Shown here in pieces: positions 1-10,067 of a stretch of 64,000 nucleotides of DNA. The stretch's first letter is position 1, and each line of letters starts with the position of its first letter. This stretch comes from Listeria floridensis FSL S10-1187. GTDB taxonomy: Bacteria > Bacillota > Bacilli > Lactobacillales > Listeriaceae. The translations under genes were made by a program, and so were the position numbers. The notes beneath the pieces were generated by a model, which was given only the letters and a program-made list of their open reading frames with translations, was not told the origin of the DNA and did no database searches. Location: the NCBI RefSeq assembly GCF_000525875.1, contig NZ_AODF01000005.1, forward strand, positions 30,748-94,747, written 5' to 3'.

Positions 1-102
1 AGGTTTGTGAAAATTATTTCCACTGATTTTTCATTAATATATCCATGTGATTCTTGTATTATTTTTTCACCAACTTTCAATGATTTAAGAAACGACACTT
101 AA
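1..102 (+). CDS. possible 3' end of an unrecognised gene
   Basis: Frame 1 is open from the window edge through 33 codons to a TAA at 100-102. The stop lies inside the left arm of a hairpin followed by a T tract (95-139), an arrangement also seen at zurR and murB in this window. The peptide contains the motif PCDSC and matches nothing I recognise. A 33-codon open run in AT-rich DNA can arise by chance, so the call rests mainly on the adjoining terminator-like structure. Confidence 0.25.
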   Translation, partial: RFVKIISTDFSLIYPCDSCIIFSPTFNDLRNDT

Positions 103-139
103 TTGTTGCAGTATAATCTGTGATGATTAAGTGTTTTTT
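95..139 (+). terminator. terminator-like hairpin
   Basis: ACACTTAAT (95-103) and ATTAAGTGT (126-134) are perfect complements and are followed by a T tract ending at 139. The loop of 22 nt is long for an intrinsic terminator, so this is a moderate call. Confidence 0.45.
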
Positions 140-989
140 GATGTGGAAAAAGCTAGGTACGACTTGCAAAGTCAGAGAGGTTTAATAGTTTTAGGAAAAA
201 TGTGGAAAGTGAAAATTAAGTGATTGGTCATCTAACTATATAATTGCTTAAAAAAGCAAATGTGGAATACTCTCTTTTAGGCAGAGGAAGATTCTAAACG
301 AACAGCACGAATACTTAAAATGTAGCTTTATTGATCTTTCAACTTTTGTCATGATTTACATTTCTTTATACTTTTATTTCTAACGTTTTAATTCGATCAC
401 ACTAAAATTAAAGTAAGGAAAAGGAAAGTGGATTTTTTGGTTGAAAAGAGATTTATGCAATTATTACTGTTCTTTTCTTTGGGTTGGATACTAAATATCA
501 TTTTATTATTGTTATTAAATGCCTGATCATTTCTATCTTGAGTGTTGCAATGCTAATTTGATTTTTGAGAGAGTGTTATGAATGGTGGAAGTGCTTTTCT
601 TAATTTTATATCTTTAGAATTTCCTCTAGTAGTATTCAAATGCAACTAAATTTATCGCTGTTTCATACAATTCAGTGGGTCATTATGAGCGAAACGAATG
701 TACTCTATGCCAGCGCGTGGAGGTTGGAAAAAAGTAGTAAACTTACAATGAAACGCTTTGTTAGTAAAACTAGCAGAAAAATTTCAATCATAAACCAGAT
801 TCTTACTTTTTTAAAAAACCAATAAAGAGATTCTAAACTCAGTTTGGCTTAGGTGGAAAAATTCTCATTGTTAGACTTTGGATTTTCAAAGAGATACGGG
901 TTGAAATTGATGTTTTAGATGCATTTTCGCCTGATGAAAAACTATCAAAATATCACTTTTTTCCTGCTATAAGTATTTGACTGTGAACG

Positions 990-1027
990 AGCGATGGAAT
1001 ATACCCAAAATGGGTAGATAGATCGCT
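990..1027. repeat. imperfect palindrome
   Basis: The core is TACCCA (1002-1007), AAA, TGGGTA (1011-1016). It is enclosed by an outer arm pair AGCGAT (990-995) and ATCGCT (1022-1027). There is no T tract on either side, so it is not a normal terminator. It may be an operator, an RNA hairpin or a remnant of a mobile element end. Confidence 0.5.
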
Positions 1028-1211
1028 TATTCAAGTTAGCTCGATATGTGACTGATAATTTGATTGCTTTATAAAAGGTTATCATTACTAGTAATGTATC
1101 ATAGAGTCGCTTGTTAAGAAATCGAAAGACGAATGTATAGGAATTTATCACTAATAAGATGATAAATCAATTATTTCTTACTTTTTATAAAATAGATTCA
1201 TTTATTTCTAC

Positions 1212-1240
1212 TGTTCAAAATTACTTATTTTCGTTATAAT
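1212..1240 (+). promoter_or_regulatory. sigma-A promoter of the DUF4064 gene
   Basis: TGTTCA (1212-1217), a 17-bp spacer and a perfect TATAAT (1235-1240) lie about 30 bp before the start codon at 1272. Confidence 0.6.
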
Positions 1241-1271
1241 AAATTTACTACAATCAGAAAGAGGTAAGAGA

Positions 1272-1691
1272 ATGAACAACAGAAAAGCTGAATTTATCAT
1301 GACAATTATCGGAGCGAGCCTAGGTGCTTTAGGGGTTCTAATTACTGCTCCCATGCTACTTATGATTATGTTTGTAGCAACAACAAGTTCCTCAGGAATG
1401 ATGTCGTCACGTACGATGATGCACGGAGACGACTTGTTAGGATTAGTGTTTGGAGGCGGCTTAATTGTTATTTCGCTGTTGCTGGCTATTGTTGCATGCT
1501 TATTCGGCTTTATTGCTGCTTTTAAACTTAAAAAAGGTAACTCAGTAAAAGCTTGGTCGATTGCTTTGATTGTAATCGGGGCACTTTGTTTCTTCAGTTA
1601 TGGCTGGATCACAGGGGTATTGTTCTTGATTTCTGGGATTATGTCGCTTACAAAGCTGTCGAGCGATCGAAATAGTTTTGATGATTTCTAA
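1272..1691 (+). CDS. small membrane protein, DUF4064 family
   Basis: This 139-residue protein has three to four hydrophobic segments (roughly residues 8-35, 58-86, 93-112 and 113-128). Between the first two lies a short Met/Ser-rich loop with the motif SSGMMSS. The pattern matches the DUF4064 family of uncharacterised Firmicute membrane proteins; no enzymatic motif is visible. The start at 1272 has the ribosome binding site AAAGAGGT, and a clear promoter lies upstream. A strong terminator follows the stop, so this is a single-gene unit and is not co-transcribed with hemW. Its function is unknown, and the family assignment rests on hydropathy and general resemblance. Confidence 0.7.
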   Translation: MNNRKAEFIMTIIGASLGALGVLITAPMLLMIMFVATTSSSGMMSSRTMMHGDDLLGLVFGGGLIVISLLLAIVACLFGFIAAFKLKKGNSVKAWSIALIVIGALCFFSYGWITGVLFLISGIMSLTKLSSDRNSFDDF

Positions 1692-1703
1692 AATAAAAGC
1701 TTG

Positions 1704-1742
1704 AAAAAAGTGCTACTCATTATAAGAGTGGCACTTTTTTTT
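1704..1742 (+). terminator. intrinsic terminator
   Basis: The arms AAAAGTGCTACTC and GAGTGGCACTTTT pair with one G-T wobble around a 7-nt loop, followed by a T run. Confidence 0.9.
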
Positions 1743-1769
1743 AATATCGAAACTCAAGTGATAAAGTGT

Positions 1770-1775
1770 TATAAT
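1770..1775 (+). promoter_or_regulatory. -10 element upstream of hemW
   Basis: A TATAAT hexamer lies 43 bp before the hemW start, beyond the preceding terminator. No good -35 hexamer is present, so this is moderate evidence. Confidence 0.45.
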
Positions 1776-1817
1776 ATAACGATGTTTGATAGGATTTTAA
1801 AGGAAAGAAGGGACGTT

Positions 1818-2945
1818 ATGACGGCTGTTTATATCCACATTCCATTTTGTGAACATATTTGCTATTATTGCGATTTTAATAAAGTTTTTTTAGAAGGTCA
1901 GCCAGTTGATGAATATGTAAATCTTTTGATTCGTGAGATGGAGCTTGCTACTGAAGGCAAGCAACTAGAAACGGTTGAAACTATATTTGTCGGGGGAGGA
2001 ACGCCAACGACACTCACAGAAAAACAAATTGAACGACTTTGTAGTGCGGTTAAGCGCATTTTTCCCTTATCAAAAAACGCAGAGTTTACATTCGAATCAA
2101 ATCCAGGAGATTTGTCGGTAGAAAAACTTTCTGTCATGCAAGCGAGTGGTGTGAATCGGCTTAGCATGGGAGTACAAAGCTTTAATAATGAGTTGCTGAA
2201 AAAAATCGGACGGATTCATACGGTGCAGGATGTGTACCAGTCAATTCGAAATGCGGAGCAGGTTGGTTTTGAAAATCTAAGTATTGATTTGATTTTCAGT
2301 CTACCCGGACAAAGTGAGGCAGATTTTAAAGATACGCTTGAAAAAGCACTGGCGCTTGATTTACCGCATTATTCGGCTTACTCGCTCATTATCGAACCGA
2401 AAACCATTTTTTATAATTTGATGCAAAAGGGAGAATTAATTTTGCCAAGCCAAGATGCGGAAGCAAATATGTACGACTTTTTGATGTCAGAAATGGAAAA
2501 AAACGGGAAAAAACAATATGAAATCAGTAATTTCGCGCGGACGGGCTTTGAAAGTCGGCACAATCTCGTTTACTGGAGCAACGAACATTACTATGGTTTT
2601 GGAGCGGGGGCGCACGGATATTTGGCAGATCGGCGCTACAGCAATTTTGGGCCGCTTAAACAATATATGACTCCCCTCAGTGAAAATAAGCTGCCTATTT
2701 TTCAAGTGAAAGATTTATCTTTGAAAGAAGAAATGGAAGAAGAAATGTTTCTTGGTTTGCGAAAAGTGGCTGGTGTTAATAAAAAACGTTTTTTTGAAAA
2801 GTTTGACCGTAATTTGGATGAGGTCTTTAAGGATGCTCTTGAAACTACTTCTGAAAAAGGATGGCTGATTCATGATCAGCAAAATGTAAAGTTGACACGT
2901 GAAGGTCGTTTTTTAGGAAATAATGTTTTTCGTGAATTCCTTTAA
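1818..2945 (+). CDS. hemW: HemW, radical SAM heme chaperone
   Basis: HemW is a radical SAM family protein that binds haem and delivers it to membrane haemoproteins. It was formerly annotated as oxygen-independent coproporphyrinogen III oxidase. The 375-residue product has the 4Fe-4S motif CxxxCxxC at C11, C15 and C18 followed by Asp-Phe. True HemN carries a further cysteine there, so HemW is preferred. The SAM-binding GGGTP motif is at residues 59-63, and a HemN-type C-terminal domain follows. The frame stays open upstream to 1701, but that region includes the previous terminator. The ATG at 1818 after AAAGAAGGGA is the sensible start. Its position just before hrcA is the usual Firmicute arrangement. 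Confidence 0.93.
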   Translation: MTAVYIHIPFCEHICYYCDFNKVFLEGQPVDEYVNLLIREMELATEGKQLETVETIFVGGGTPTTLTEKQIERLCSAVKRIFPLSKNAEFTFESNPGDLSVEKLSVMQASGVNRLSMGVQSFNNELLKKIGRIHTVQDVYQSIRNAEQVGFENLSIDLIFSLPGQSEADFKDTLEKALALDLPHYSAYSLIIEPKTIFYNLMQKGELILPSQDAEANMYDFLMSEMEKNGKKQYEISNFARTGFESRHNLVYWSNEHYYGFGAGAHGYLADRRYSNFGPLKQYMTPLSENKLPIFQVKDLSLKEEMEEEMFLGLRKVAGVNKKRFFEKFDRNLDEVFKDALETTSEKGWLIHDQQNVKLTREGRFLGNNVFREFL

Positions 2946-3010
2946 AATCGCATGGTTGACCAATTTTGACCAAATAGGTCGGTCCCTAGTATGAAATTAA
3001 GTGTTTTCAG

Positions 3011-3039
3011 TTGACGGGAGCCGATTTGTTTGGTAAATT
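3011..3039 (+). promoter_or_regulatory. sigma-A promoter of the hrcA operon
   Basis: TTGACG (3011-3016), a 17-bp spacer and TAAATT (3034-3039) lie directly upstream of the CIRCE element. Repressor bound there would cover the transcription start. Confidence 0.65.
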
Positions 3040-3050
3040 TATACTTGTAT

Positions 3051-3077
3051 TTAGCACTTGAAACTTTAGAGTGCTAA
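3051..3077 (+). promoter_or_regulatory. CIRCE operator (HrcA binding site)
   Basis: TTAGCACTT, nine bases, then GAGTGCTAA. This is the CIRCE consensus TTAGCACTC-N9-GAGTGCTAA with one mismatch, the last base of the left arm. HrcA binds CIRCE as a dimer and represses the class I heat-shock operon hrcA-grpE-dnaK-dnaJ. The element sits between the promoter and the hrcA ribosome binding site. Confidence 0.95.
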
Positions 3078-3092
3078 AAAGAGGTGATAAAA

Positions 3093-4131
3093 ATGTTGAC
3101 GGAAAGGCAGTTGCAAATTTTTCGGGCAATCATTGATCATTTCACTTGGACAGTTCAGCCTGTTGGTTCAAAAAATTTGCTAAAGGAAAGCGAACTGCCA
3201 TATAGTTCGGCGACCATTCGAAATGAAATGAGTGTTCTTGAAGAGTATGGTTTTATTGAAAAGACGCATTCATCATCAGGGCGAGTTCCGTCTGAAAAAG
3301 GCTACCGCTTTTATGTTGATTATTTGCTTCAACCAAAGGCGCTTACGGCAGAAGATAAACGGCTGATTCGATCGCTTTTTTTCGGCAGATTATTATGAAG
3401 CGGAGCAGTTGATTCAAAATTCTGCTTTGATGCTTTCTGAACTTACAAACTATACTTCAATTGTTCTTGGACCGGAAACATCGAGAAATAAGTTAAGCGG
3501 TTTTCGGATTGTACCGATCAGTGAAGCGCAGGCTATGTTGCTTTTAATTACAGATCAAGGACATGTTGATCACCATCTTGTGAATTTGCCGAAAGAAGTC
3601 ACACTTTCTGATGTAGAAAGAACGGTCAATATTTTGAATGAGCGTCTTGTTGGAGTTCCGCTTGATGAACTTTCGAGCAGAATCCCAACCGAGGTTAAGG
3701 AACTTCTCGTAGGTCATGTGGAAAATTCAGAACGGTTGAGTAGTATCGTGTTTGATACGCTGAAAAATTCGAATCAAGAAAAAGTTTATTTCGGTGGTAA
3801 GACGAATATCTTGAATCAACCGGAATTTCACGATGTGGCAAAGATTCGTGATTTTTTACAATTAGTTGAGGAAGAAAAGGGAATATATGATATGTTTCGT
3901 AATATTCCCGATGGCATTCAAGTGAAGATAGGTCGAGAGCTTGATAATGATTTGCTAAACAATTTAAGCATCATCACAGCTACGTATCAAATTGCAGATG
4001 AGCGGGTCGGCGGAATTATTCTGCTTGGTCCAACGCGAATGGAATATGCGCGGATGATGGGACTTGTCGATGTATTCAGCAAAGACTTAACAGCAGTTTT
4101 AACAAAACTTTATCGAGATCAACAAAAATAG
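3093..4131 (+). CDS. hrcA: HrcA heat-inducible repressor (frameshift in sequence)
   Basis: HrcA is the transcriptional repressor of class I heat-shock genes and acts at the CIRCE element 16 bp upstream of its own start. The N-terminal winged helix covers about residues 1-80, with the conserved segment SSATIRNEM. The C-terminal dimerisation domain ends near LYRDQQK. The frame is broken at a run of seven T (3376-3382). Removing one T joins both halves into a 345-residue protein of the family's normal size, reading RSLFSADYY across the junction. I take this as a sequencing error. The ATG at 3093 follows GAGGTG; an upstream GTG at 3084 overlaps that binding site and is rejected. Confidence 0.92.
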
Positions 4132-4138
4132 AAAGGAA

Positions 4139-4160
4139 TAGAAAAATCTCGATTTTTCTA
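4139..4160 (+). repeat. perfect 22-bp inverted repeat before grpE
   Basis: TAGAAAAATC and GATTTTTCTA flank the two bases TC, immediately before the AAGAGGTG ribosome binding site of grpE. The hairpin could influence grpE translation or mark an mRNA processing site between hrcA and grpE. The sequence shows only the symmetry. Confidence 0.6.
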
Positions 4161-4173
4161 AGAGGTGATTTCT

Positions 4174-4740
4174 GTGTCTGAACCTAAAGATAAACAAACC
4201 AAGATTGAAGATGAAATTGAAAAAGAAGCTGAAATTGAAGCAAATGAAACGATTGAACAGATGGATGAGCAAAATGATGTTACTGAAATTGATCAGAAAT
4301 TAGCGGAACTTGAAGAAAAGCTTGAAGCGAGCGAAAATCGTTACTTGCGTCTCCAAGCAGATTTTGAAAATGTAAAAAAACGCACAATTTCTGATCGAGA
4401 AGCGGCGATGAAATATCGCTCGCAAAGTCTTGCAGAAGATCTTTTACCAGCACTTGATAGCTTTGAAAAAGCGTTGGCGACTGCAAGTGATAATGAAGAG
4501 GTTGCTGCAATTTTAACGGGCTTGGAAATGGTTCATGGCCAAATTGTTGCAGCCCTAAAAAAAGAAGGCATTGAGCCGATTGAAGCACTTGGTGAACAAT
4601 TTGATCCAAATTTCCACCAAGCTGTGTTACAAGATAATGACCCAGAGAAGGCAAGCAATGAAATTACTGCTGAGCTACAAAAAGGCTATAAAATTAAAGA
4701 TCGGGTAATTCGTCCTTCAATGGTAAAAGTAAACGAATAA
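4174..4740 (+). CDS. grpE: GrpE nucleotide exchange factor
   Basis: GrpE releases ADP from DnaK and so drives the chaperone cycle with DnaJ. The protein has 188 residues. Its N-terminal half is very rich in Glu and forms the long helix of GrpE (about residues 15-90, with [15 protein letters not shown]). The C-terminal beta domain carries [12 protein letters not shown] and the terminal motif RPSMVKV. The start is the GTG at 4174, seven bases after AAGAGGTG; the GTG at 4165 lies inside that binding site. The gene sits between hrcA and dnaK in the CIRCE-controlled operon. Confidence 0.95.
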   Translation: MSEPKDKQTKIEDEIEKEAEIEANETIEQMDEQNDVTEIDQKLAELEEKLEASENRYLRLQADFENVKKRTISDREAAMKYRSQSLAEDLLPALDSFEKALATASDNEEVAAILTGLEMVHGQIVAALKKEGIEPIEALGEQFDPNFHQAVLQDNDPEKASNEITAELQKGYKIKDRVIRPSMVKVNE

Positions 4741-4771
4741 AAATAGAAATTGATTTTTCAGGAGGAAATAA

Positions 4772-6624
<1,853 letters not shown>

Positions 6625-6652
6625 GCAAGAATAAGGAATGAATGTAGATAAA

Positions 6653-6682
6653 GAGTCAAAGTCTTGCTGACTTTGGCTTTTT
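6653..6682 (+). terminator. terminator between dnaK and dnaJ
   Basis: GAGTCAAAGTC and GACTTTGGCT pair around TTGCT and are followed by five T. Placement inside the operon suggests partial read-through into dnaJ. Confidence 0.7.
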
Positions 6683-6739
6683 ATCTGATATACGCTATAT
6701 TTATGTGAAGAGTTATGATACAATACCTTAGGATTAAAC

Positions 6740-6745
6740 TATAAT
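6740..6745 (+). promoter_or_regulatory. possible -10 element upstream of dnaJ
   Basis: A perfect TATAAT lies 19 bp before the dnaJ start and just downstream of the dnaK terminator. No convincing -35 is present. It could provide separate expression of dnaJ-prmA-rsmE. Confidence 0.35.
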
Positions 6746-6763
6746 AGACAGGAGTGATGGCGG

Positions 6764-7907
6764 ATGGCAAAACGCGATTATTATGAAGTTCTCGGCGTTT
6801 CGAAGAGTGCGACCGCGGATGAAATCAAAAAAGCCTACCGGAAGCTTTCGAAACAATACCATCCGGATATCAATAAAGAAGAAGGCGCGGATGAAAAATT
6901 CAAAGAGATTTCTGAGGCTTATGAAGTCTTAAGCGATGAAAATAAGCGCGCTCAATATGATCAATATGGACATGTTGATCCGAACCAAGGATTTGGCGGC
7001 GGAGCTGGCGGATTTTCCGGCGGTTTCTCATCAGGCGGTTTTTCTGGATTTGAAGATATTTTTGATACATTCTTTGGTGGAGGCGGCGGACGTCAGCGTG
7101 ATCCCAACGCCCCTAGACAAGGGAATGACTTACAATATACGATGCAGTTAAAATTTAAGGAAGCGGTTTTCGGAAAAGAAGCAGAGATTGAAATTCCTCG
7201 TGAAGAAAACTGTGAAACTTGTCACGGCTCAGGTGCAAAACCGGGGACGCATCCGGAAAAATGTTCGCACTGCGGTGGTAAAGGCTCAATCAATGTTGAA
7301 CAAAATACACCGTTTGGTCGGATTGTTAACAAACAAACGTGTTCATACTGTCATGGAACTGGAAAAGAAATCAAAGAGAAATGCCCGACTTGTCACGGTT
7401 CTGGACGCGTAACGAAAAACAAAAAAAATCAAACTTAAAGTCCCTGCTGGTGTCAATGATGGACAGCAAATGCGCGTAGCTGGTGAAGGTGAAGCAGGCG
7501 TGAACGGCGGACCGAATGGTGATTTATTTGTCGTGTTTGTGATCATTCCAGATGAATTCTTTGAACGCGACGGCGATGATATCTTTGTTGAAGTACCGCT
7601 CACATTTGTTCAGGCGGCGCTTGGAGACGAAATTGATGTGCCGACGGTTCACGGGAAAGTAAGGCTTAAAATTCCTGCTGGAACGCAAACTGGGACAACA
7701 TTCCGTTTGAGAGGAAAAGGTGTGCCACATTTGCGCGGAAGCGGAACAGGGGATCAACATGTAGCGGTTAAAGTCATTGTGCCGAAAAAACTCGATGATA
7801 ATCAGAAGGAAATCTTGCGCAGTTTTGCTGATACGACCGGAGATAAAGTTGACGAGCAAAATTCGGGATTCTTTGATAAAATGAAGAGAGCATTTAAAGG
7901 CGATTAA
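6764..7907 (+). CDS. dnaJ: DnaJ (Hsp40) co-chaperone (frameshift in sequence)
   Basis: DnaJ delivers substrates to DnaK and stimulates its ATPase. The J domain covers residues 1-70 with the HPD motif (YHPDINKE). A long Gly/Phe-rich linker follows (about 75-115, [13 protein letters not shown]). The zinc-binding region has four CxxCxGxG-type repeats ([32 protein letters not shown]), and then the C-terminal substrate domains. A run of eight A at 7421-7428 is one base too long and breaks the frame just after the last zinc repeat. With seven A the product is 380 residues. The start is the ATG at 6764 after AGGAGTGATGG. Confidence 0.94.
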
Positions 7908-7911
7908 AACC

Positions 7912-7957
7912 AAAAAAGCGGACGTTGGATAAAAGACTATCAACATCCGCTTTTTTT
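7912..7957 (+). terminator. intrinsic terminator after dnaJ
   Basis: The arms AAAAAAGCGGACGTTG and CAACATCCGCTTTTTTT pair around a 13-nt loop. It lies directly before the prmA ribosome binding site, so read-through is probably partial, as prmA has no obvious promoter of its own. Confidence 0.85.
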
Positions 7958-7975
7958 AACGAGGAGGGCATAAAT

Positions 7976-8917
7976 GTGGAATGGTCAGAGGTTGAGATTC
8001 ACACTGTAAACGAGGCGGTAGAGCCGGTTGCAAATTTGCTTAGTGAGTACGGGGCAAGCGGTGTCGCGATTGAAGATGCGGCGGATTTCTTTAAAGAAAG
8101 AGAAGATCAGTTTGGTGAAATTTATGCGCTTAGCCGCGAGGATTATCCAGAAGACGGTGTGATTGTGAAGGCTTATTTTCTGAAGACTAATGAGTTTTTG
8201 CAGCAAATACCGGAAATGGAGCTGGGGCTGCGCAATTTGAGTGAATTTGATATTCCACTTGGCAACTTTAAATTTTTTGTGAACGATGTGAACGATGAAG
8301 ACTGGGCAACAGCTTGGAAAAAATACTATCATCCGGTTCAAATTACCGATCACATCACAGTTGCGCCGACATGGGAAGAATACACGCCGCGAGCAGATGA
8401 ACTCGTGATTGAGCTTGATCCAGGAATGGCATTTGGAACGGGAACTCATCCAACGACACAGCTTTCAATGCGGGCACTTTCAGAATTTTTGAAGAAGGGC
8501 GATCGTGTGATTGACGTTGGTACCGGCTCAGGTGTGCTGGCCATCTTAAGCGCAAAACTCGGAGCGCATTCCGTGCTTGCGCTAGACCTCGATGAAGTGG
8601 CCGTCCGAGCCGCACGAGAAAATGTAGAGCAGAATCAAGTGGCGAATTTAGTTGAACTGCGTCAAAATGACTTGCTTAACGGTATTAATCAAGAAGCAGA
8701 TTTAATTGTTGCTAATATTTTAGCAGAAGTTATTCTGCTGTTCCCGAAGGATGTCCATCGCTTGCTTAAACCAGGCGGCATATTTATCGCTTCAGGTATT
8801 ATTGAAGGAAAAGCGGAAGATGTGCGCGAGGCTTTGATCGAAGCATCGCTTACTGTGCTTGAAACGCGCCAACAGGGCGATTGGGGTGCTATCATCGCTA
8901 AACGAGGCGAAGAGTAA
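7976..8917 (+). CDS. prmA: PrmA, ribosomal protein L11 methyltransferase
   Basis: PrmA trimethylates ribosomal protein L11 using S-adenosylmethionine. The 313-residue protein has the N-terminal substrate-recognition domain and then a class I methyltransferase fold. The SAM-binding glycine loop [11 protein letters not shown] and the catalytic-site motif NILAEV are both present, and the linker motif [16 protein letters not shown] is typical of PrmA. The start is the GTG at 7976, eight bases after GAGGAGGG. A longer frame from 7925 would start inside the dnaJ terminator and is rejected. It overlaps nothing and is followed after one base by rsmE; the two are surely translated from one mRNA. Confidence 0.94.
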   Translation: MEWSEVEIHTVNEAVEPVANLLSEYGASGVAIEDAADFFKEREDQFGEIYALSREDYPEDGVIVKAYFLKTNEFLQQIPEMELGLRNLSEFDIPLGNFKFFVNDVNDEDWATAWKKYYHPVQITDHITVAPTWEEYTPRADELVIELDPGMAFGTGTHPTTQLSMRALSEFLKKGDRVIDVGTGSGVLAILSAKLGAHSVLALDLDEVAVRAARENVEQNQVANLVELRQNDLLNGINQEADLIVANILAEVILLFPKDVHRLLKPGGIFIASGIIEGKAEDVREALIEASLTVLETRQQGDWGAIIAKRGEE

Positions 8918-8918
8918 C

Positions 8919-9687
8919 ATGCAGCGCTATTTCATTGATCAGACGATAGTAGAAGATAAGCCTTTTTTTTATTACGGGGTCTGATTTTCATCATATTACG
9001 CGAGTTATGCGGATGAAGGCAAACGATCGAGTGTTTGTGGTTGATTTATCGGAGCGGGCATTCTTAGCTGAGATTACAGAAGTTTTGGAAGATCAGGTTG
9101 TACTTCGCTTTTTAAGCTGGCAGGAGTCAGAAACGGAACTTCCAATTCGTATTGCGATTGCAAGCGGTTTGCCAAAAGGGGATAAACTAGATTTCATTGT
9201 GCAAAAAGGAACGGAGCTCGGTGCAGTCGCTTTTTATCCGTTTAAGGCAGAACGTTCGGTTACGAAATGGGAGCCGAAAAAAACTGCGAAGAAGATTGAA
9301 CGTTTGGAGCGAATTGCAAAGGAAGCTGCTGAACAGTCTCACAGAACCCATATTCCAAAAATTGAGTTTGCTTCTGATTTAGGAAAACTGCTAACATTGA
9401 TGGAGGCATTTGATTATGTCGTTTGTGCGTATGAAGAAAGTTCGCGAGCAGGTGAAAAGAATGTGCTTGCTACAGTTTTTGAGGAAATTCCGCACGGGGC
9501 TTCTTTACTTGTAATTTTTGGACCGGAAGGCGGACTCAGTGAAACAGAAGTCGAGCAGTTTGGTAAAAAAGACGTGCATTTTGCAGGGCTTGGACCGCGA
9601 ATTTTGCGAACAGAAACAGCACCACTTTATTTGCTTGCTGCGGCATCTTATCATTTTGAGTTGGCAGATTCATTTTTTAATGAATAA
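8919..9687 (+). CDS. rsmE: RsmE, 16S rRNA m3U1498 methyltransferase (frameshift in sequence)
   Basis: RsmE methylates U1498 of 16S rRNA, a SPOUT-class reaction. The true start is the ATG at 8919, one base after the prmA stop, giving MQRYFIDQ. The frame breaks in a run of eight T at 8963-8970. With seven T it continues as FFITGSDFHHITRVMRM, the conserved RsmE N-terminal segment. The SPOUT domain shows FGPEGGLSE and LGPRILRTETAPL, the knot motifs that bind SAM. The corrected length is 255 residues. Reading only from the internal ATG at 9007 would lose the RNA-binding N terminus. Confidence 0.93.
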
Positions 9688-9723
9688 TGTATAAGAAAAA
9701 TGTATAAAGTTAACGATTTCATG

Positions 9724-9752
9724 TTGACGTGATTTTAAGTTTCCGCTATAAT
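9724..9752 (+). promoter_or_regulatory. sigma-A promoter of rpsU
   Basis: TTGACG (9724-9729), a 17-bp spacer and a perfect TATAAT (9747-9752). It is one of the strongest promoters in the window, as expected for a ribosomal protein gene. Confidence 0.85.
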
Positions 9753-9757
9753 TTTAT

Positions 9758-9873
9758 ATGAGTGAATGCCAATTCTGTTATGCTTTTAAGCTCAGGAGCA
9801 TTCTGAAGCCTTATGAGGGTTCGGGGATTTTGATTCTCGTACTCGTGTAAGTGTCGGAGGGAGGGAAAGAGAG
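9758..9873 (+). promoter_or_regulatory. rpsU 5' leader with hairpin and open frame
   Basis: About 115 nt separate the predicted transcription start (near 9759) from the rpsU start. The leader holds a hairpin CGGGGAT (9822-9828) with ATTCTCG (9833-9839). It is also open in one frame for 30 codons, from an ATG at 9758 to a TAA at 9848-9850. That ATG has no ribosome binding site and sits at the predicted first transcribed base, so translation would have to be leaderless. A role in ribosomal protein autoregulation is possible but not shown. Confidence 0.4.
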
Positions 9874-10047
9874 ATGTCAAAAACAGTAGTTCGTAAAAAC
9901 GAATCGCTTGACGATGCTCTTCGTCGCTTTAAACGTACTGTTTCGAAAAGTGGAACTTTGCAAGAATCGAGAAAGCGCGAATTTTATGAAAAGCCAAGCG
10001 TAAAACGTAAGAAAAAATCAGAGGCAGCAAGAAAACGCAAATTCTAA
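9874..10047 (+). CDS. rpsU: 30S ribosomal protein bS21
   Basis: bS21 is a small basic protein of the 30S subunit that helps in initiation. The 57-residue product [19 protein letters not shown] has the expected very basic C terminus ([14 protein letters not shown]). The ribosome binding site GGAGGGAGGG lies before the ATG at 9874. It is followed after 20 bases by yqeY, the usual Bacillales pairing. Confidence 0.97.
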   Translation: MSKTVVRKNESLDDALRRFKRTVSKSGTLQESRKREFYEKPSVKRKKKSEAARKRKF

Positions 10048-10067
10048 TTGTTAAAGGCGATGATTTT

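Larger units (their letters stand above)
103..1271. other. gene-poor AT-rich region
   Basis: I see no convincing gene in almost 1.2 kb. The longest ATG-started frame (640-825, +) has no ribosome binding site, and a frame on the other strand (945-1151) has neither a binding site nor a recognisable product. A stop-to-stop frame at 837-970 (+) encodes about 44 residues without a start. The stretch holds the octamer ATGTGGAA at 141, 200 and 260, a related ATGTAG at 320, and an imperfect palindrome at 990-1027. It could be decayed coding DNA, a long regulatory region or an untranslated RNA; the sequence alone does not decide. Confidence 0.5.

Noticed and set aside
640..825. 61-residue frame on the plus strand
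   Set aside because: No ribosome binding site before the ATG, no recognisable motif and base use like the surrounding non-coding DNA.
945..1151. 68-residue frame on the minus strand
   Set aside because: No binding site and no known family; it runs through the palindrome at 990-1027.
2950..2985. Palindromic TGACC/GGTC motif after hemW
   Set aside because: Short and imperfect with no T tract; it could be chance and adds nothing to the CIRCE promoter next to it.
4280..4654. 124-residue minus-strand frame inside grpE
   Set aside because: It is a mirror of the highly biased GrpE codons and has no start signals.
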